Shown here: positions 6,089 through 8,128 of the stretch, one piece after another
How the letters are laid out: the number at the start of each line of letters is the position of its first letter
How positions within the stretch are numbered: position 1 is the stretch's first letter
The notes under the pieces: model-generated
The model's database searches: none
Told to the model about the DNA's origin: nothing
Seen by the model: the letters and a program-made list of their open reading frames with translations, nothing else
Origin: Agathobacter sp.
Lineage (GTDB): Bacteria; Bacillota_A; Clostridia; Lachnospirales; Lachnospiraceae
Reading direction: 5' to 3'
Assembly: GCA_017936725.1 (NCBI GenBank)
Contig: JAGBEZ010000014.1
Location: forward strand, 1-8,128
DNA length: 8,128 nt
Position numbers and translations under genes: made by a program

Positions 6089-7024
6089 TTACAAATCAAA
6101 AAATTCTTTTATCTGCCCGCTAATTGTTTTCATCAAACGGGTTCTTGCCTCTACACTCGCCCATGCGATGTGTGGCGTAATAATCAAACGGTTACTATCT
6201 TTCATCGAACGCAAAGGATTTTGTTCGGTCATTGGTTCTACCGATAGCACATCCAGTCCTGCTGCCGCAAGCTGTCCTTCGTTCAACGCGTCCACCAAAT
6301 CCTGTTCCACCACGATTGGTCCTCTTCCAACATTGATAAAAATCGCACTTTCCTTCATCTGTTCAAATGCCGACTTATCAAATAGATTACGCGTATTCTC
6401 ATCTAATGGTGCATGCACAGACACGATGTCAGATTTACTTAACAGTTCATCAAACTCTACTCTTTGGTATTCCTCATTACGATTCTTTCCAGAGGTCGAA
6501 TAATAAATCACCTTACAGCCAAAGCATCTGGCAATCTCTGCCACGCGTCTTCCGATATTTCCCAAACCAACAATGCCCCAGGTCATACCAGATAGTTCGT
6601 GAAATACATTCGCAAAGTGGGTAAAGGTCACATCGCCCACGTATTTTTCTGTCTTCACATAGTCATCATAATAGCGCAATTTTTCCAAGAGATAAAACAG
6701 CAGCGCAAACGTATGCTGTGCCACGGATTCTGTCGAATATCCTGCAACATTTCTCCACTCAATTCCTCTCTCCGCCAGATATGCTTTATCCAGATTGTTG
6801 GTTCCCGTAGCGGTCACGCAAACCAGTTTCAAATGCTCTGCTTCTCCAATCGATCGTTCATTGATTTCTACTTTATTTAAGACGATGACATCCGCATCTT
6901 TCGTGCGTTCTCGTGCTTCTTCCTCTGTCGAAAACGGATACTTTATCACTTCACCCAGCGCATCAAAACTAGATAAATCGATGTCATCTCCTATCGTTTT
7001 TGCATCTAAAAAAACTATCTTCAT
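6089..7024 (-). CDS. D-2-hydroxyacid dehydrogenase (glycerate/hydroxypyruvate type)
   Basis: A cytoplasmic NAD(P)-dependent oxidoreductase that reduces 2-keto acids to D-2-hydroxy acids or the reverse. It has 311 residues, normal for the family. The substrate domain is split (1-100 and 285-311), with GTNNLD at 74-79. The Rossmann core has GLGNIG at 153-158. The catalytic triad is present: R234 (NVGRGPIV), E263 (SVEP) and H285 (TPHIAWAS). After the second Rossmann strand the sequence is YYSTSGKN, without the Asp that usually marks NAD preference, so NADP use is possible. Substrate (hydroxypyruvate, glyoxylate, other) cannot be told. ATG 7024 has GAGAGG about 11 nt upstream. The 57 nt between it and the alaX-like gene contain GATAAT/TAGAAT but no matching -35, so I call no promoter there. 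The LtaS-like start lies 14 nt after its stop, so the two are likely co-transcribed. Confidence 0.93.
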   Translation of the reverse strand: MKIVFLDAKTIGDDIDLSSFDALGEVIKYPFSTEEEARERTKDADVIVLNKVEINERSIGEAEHLKLVCVTATGTNNLDKAYLAERGIEWRNVAGYSTESVAQHTFALLFYLLEKLRYYDDYVKTEKYVGDVTFTHFANVFHELSGMTWGIVGLGNIGRRVAEIARCFGCKVIYYSTSGKNRNEEYQRVEFDELLSKSDIVSVHAPLDENTRNLFDKSAFEQMKESAIFINVGRGPIVVEQDLVDALNEGQLAAAGLDVLSVEPMTEQNPLRSMKDSNRLIITPHIAWASVEARTRLMKTISGQIKEFFDL

Positions 7025-7081
7025 ATTTCTAAAATCCTCTCATTAACTGCACGTTACATTCTAATTATCCTAGTATCTGTA

Positions 7082-8128
7082 CTATTTGCTTAGAACCGCA
7101 ACAATTCTCTCTTGGCTTGCTACTATGCTTCCTTGTATCATCTGTGATTTTCCGCCACCTCGCGCACCCAAATTTTCACGAAGTTTTGTCGCTATTTCTC
7201 TGCAATCCACCGTCTTACTTCCGATAATAAACTGATATCCTTCTGTATCATCTCCAACGAAAAGACCACATACCCCGTCGTGGCCTTCCATCAGGCGATT
7301 TACGACATTTCGCACAACTGGCGTTTCCAATTCCTGCTCAAATAGGATGACATCCTTCTGCTCGCTTGGTATCTCCGTCAGTTTTTGTTCCATTCGCATC
7401 TGTTTTTCATTTGACAATTGCACTTTCAAGCTATGTACCTGCTCCCTTAGCTTTGTCACATGGTCTACCAGATTTTCCTGATTCGTGGTAAGAATACCCG
7501 AAAGTTCAGATACAATTTCGGACTTTCTACGATATTCCTCGAGTGCACGAAAACCGCAAAGAAAACTGATTCGCATACCGCCTTTATAATTTTGCACGGA
7601 CTGAATTTTGAAAATGCCAATTTCCCCTGTGCGATGCACATGCGGTGCGCAGCAAGCACACACATCATATCCTAAAATCTCAACAATTCTCACCGGCCCG
7701 TCGATTTCGATTTTACTTCGATAGTCCATACTTTCCAACGCTTCTTTGGTTGGATATCCGGTCTTTATTTCTACATTCGCCACAATCGCTTCATTGATTT
7801 CCCATTCCATCTCTTTTAACTGTGCTTCCGAAAGCGCTTTATCAAAATCCATGGTAACGATTTGATTACTCAAATGAAATCCTACATTTTTCAAACCATA
7901 CTTGCGATATGCAAGGCCCGAAAAAAGATGTTCTCCGCTATGCTGCTGCATATTAAAGAAGCGGTGCTGCCAATCAATGGTTCCTTTTACCATGCTGCCT
8001 GCTTCCATCGGCTCTGCCAGATAGTGCGTAATCACATCATCTTTTATTTGCACATCCAAGACTTCTTTTCCATCGATACTTCCCTTGTCTGGCGTTTGTC
8101 CGCCTTCTTCCGGGAAAAAGAGAGTCTG
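7082..8128 (-). CDS. Alanyl-tRNA editing protein, AlaX long type (N-terminus outside window)
   Basis: A stand-alone relative of the alanyl-tRNA synthetase editing domain, expected to hydrolyse Ser-tRNA(Ala) (and perhaps Gly-tRNA(Ala)). The frame is open to the right edge, adding 23 codons before the TTG at 8059 and including FFPEEGGQTPDKG, the family's N-terminal signature. So 348 residues are visible and probably 25-45 are missing. Counting from the edge, the zinc site is H63 and H67 (QHSGEH) plus C159 and H163 (CCAPH, followed by VHRTGEIG). GGMRISFLCG follows, then a coiled-coil-like helix (about 215-250). The C-terminal DHHA1-type domain ends with GARGGGKSQM (GGG at 324-326). It lacks any synthetase catalytic domain in the visible part; whether the missing part is short can only be shown by the adjacent sequence. 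It is the first - strand gene in view, 57 nt before the dehydrogenase. Confidence 0.93.
   Translation of the reverse strand, partial: QTLFFPEEGGQTPDKGSIDGKEVLDVQIKDDVITHYLAEPMEAGSMVKGTIDWQHRFFNMQQHSGEHLFSGLAYRKYGLKNVGFHLSNQIVTMDFDKALSEAQLKEMEWEINEAIVANVEIKTGYPTKEALESMDYRSKIEIDGPVRIVEILGYDVCACCAPHVHRTGEIGIFKIQSVQNYKGGMRISFLCGFRALEEYRRKSEIVSELSGILTTNQENLVDHVTKLREQVHSLKVQLSNEKQMRMEQKLTEIPSEQKDVILFEQELETPVVRNVVNRLMEGHDGVCGLFVGDDTEGYQFIIGSKTVDCREIATKLRENLGARGGGKSQMIQGSIVASQERIVAVLSK

Noticed and set aside
7025..7081. Promoter in the gap between the AlaX-like gene and the dehydrogenase
   Set aside because: GATAAT and TAGAAT are present, but no -35-like hexamer occurs at 16-18 bp from either.
8057..8059. 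TTG start at 8059 for the AlaX-like gene
   Set aside because: The open frame upstream to the window edge encodes the conserved FFPEEGGQTPDKG signature, so the real start is outside the window.

Overview
The window reads as chromosome of a low-to-moderate G+C anaerobic Firmicute, most likely a Lachnospiraceae-type clostridium. The reasons are the strong AAGGAG/AGGAGG ribosome sites, tightly packed one-direction genes, the LtaS-family enzyme, the secreted endonuclease I-family protein with an Ig-like domain and an Asn-rich tail, and the style of the AlaX and AroE homologues. No mobile element, CRISPR array, rRNA or tRNA was seen.

Layout. The left edge (2-409, + strand) is the 3' end of an unrecognised gene that began before the window. 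It meets everything else head-on at a strong hairpin terminator (434-475). All remaining genes lie on the - strand, so they are transcribed from right to left: an alanyl-tRNA editing protein (AlaX type, cut by the right edge), a D-2-hydroxyacid dehydrogenase, an LtaS-like membrane sulfatase-fold enzyme, a HAD phosphatase, a YdiB-like shikimate/quinate dehydrogenase, shikimate kinase, a secreted endonuclease I-family nuclease, and a 36-residue single-span membrane ORF.

How the genes relate. From the dehydrogenase at 7024 down to shikimate kinase the gaps are 18 nt or less, and aroE and aroK overlap by 14 nt, which suggests one transcript. The contents are mixed: AroE and AroK catalyse consecutive shikimate-pathway steps, while the LtaS-like enzyme, the HAD phosphatase and the 2-hydroxyacid dehydrogenase have no obvious pathway in common. 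The nuclease appears to have its own promoter (perfect TTGACA, 17-bp spacer, TAAAAT), whose -35 box lies inside the last codons of aroK.

Most notable point. Right after the nuclease stop codon, in the same reading frame and separated only by TAA-GAG-GAA-TAA, lies a short hydrophobic segment followed by a basic stretch (482-592). It looks either like a tiny stand-alone membrane protein made with the nuclease or like the detached membrane anchor of a once longer, surface-held nuclease. The rest is well-known families with intact catalytic motifs.
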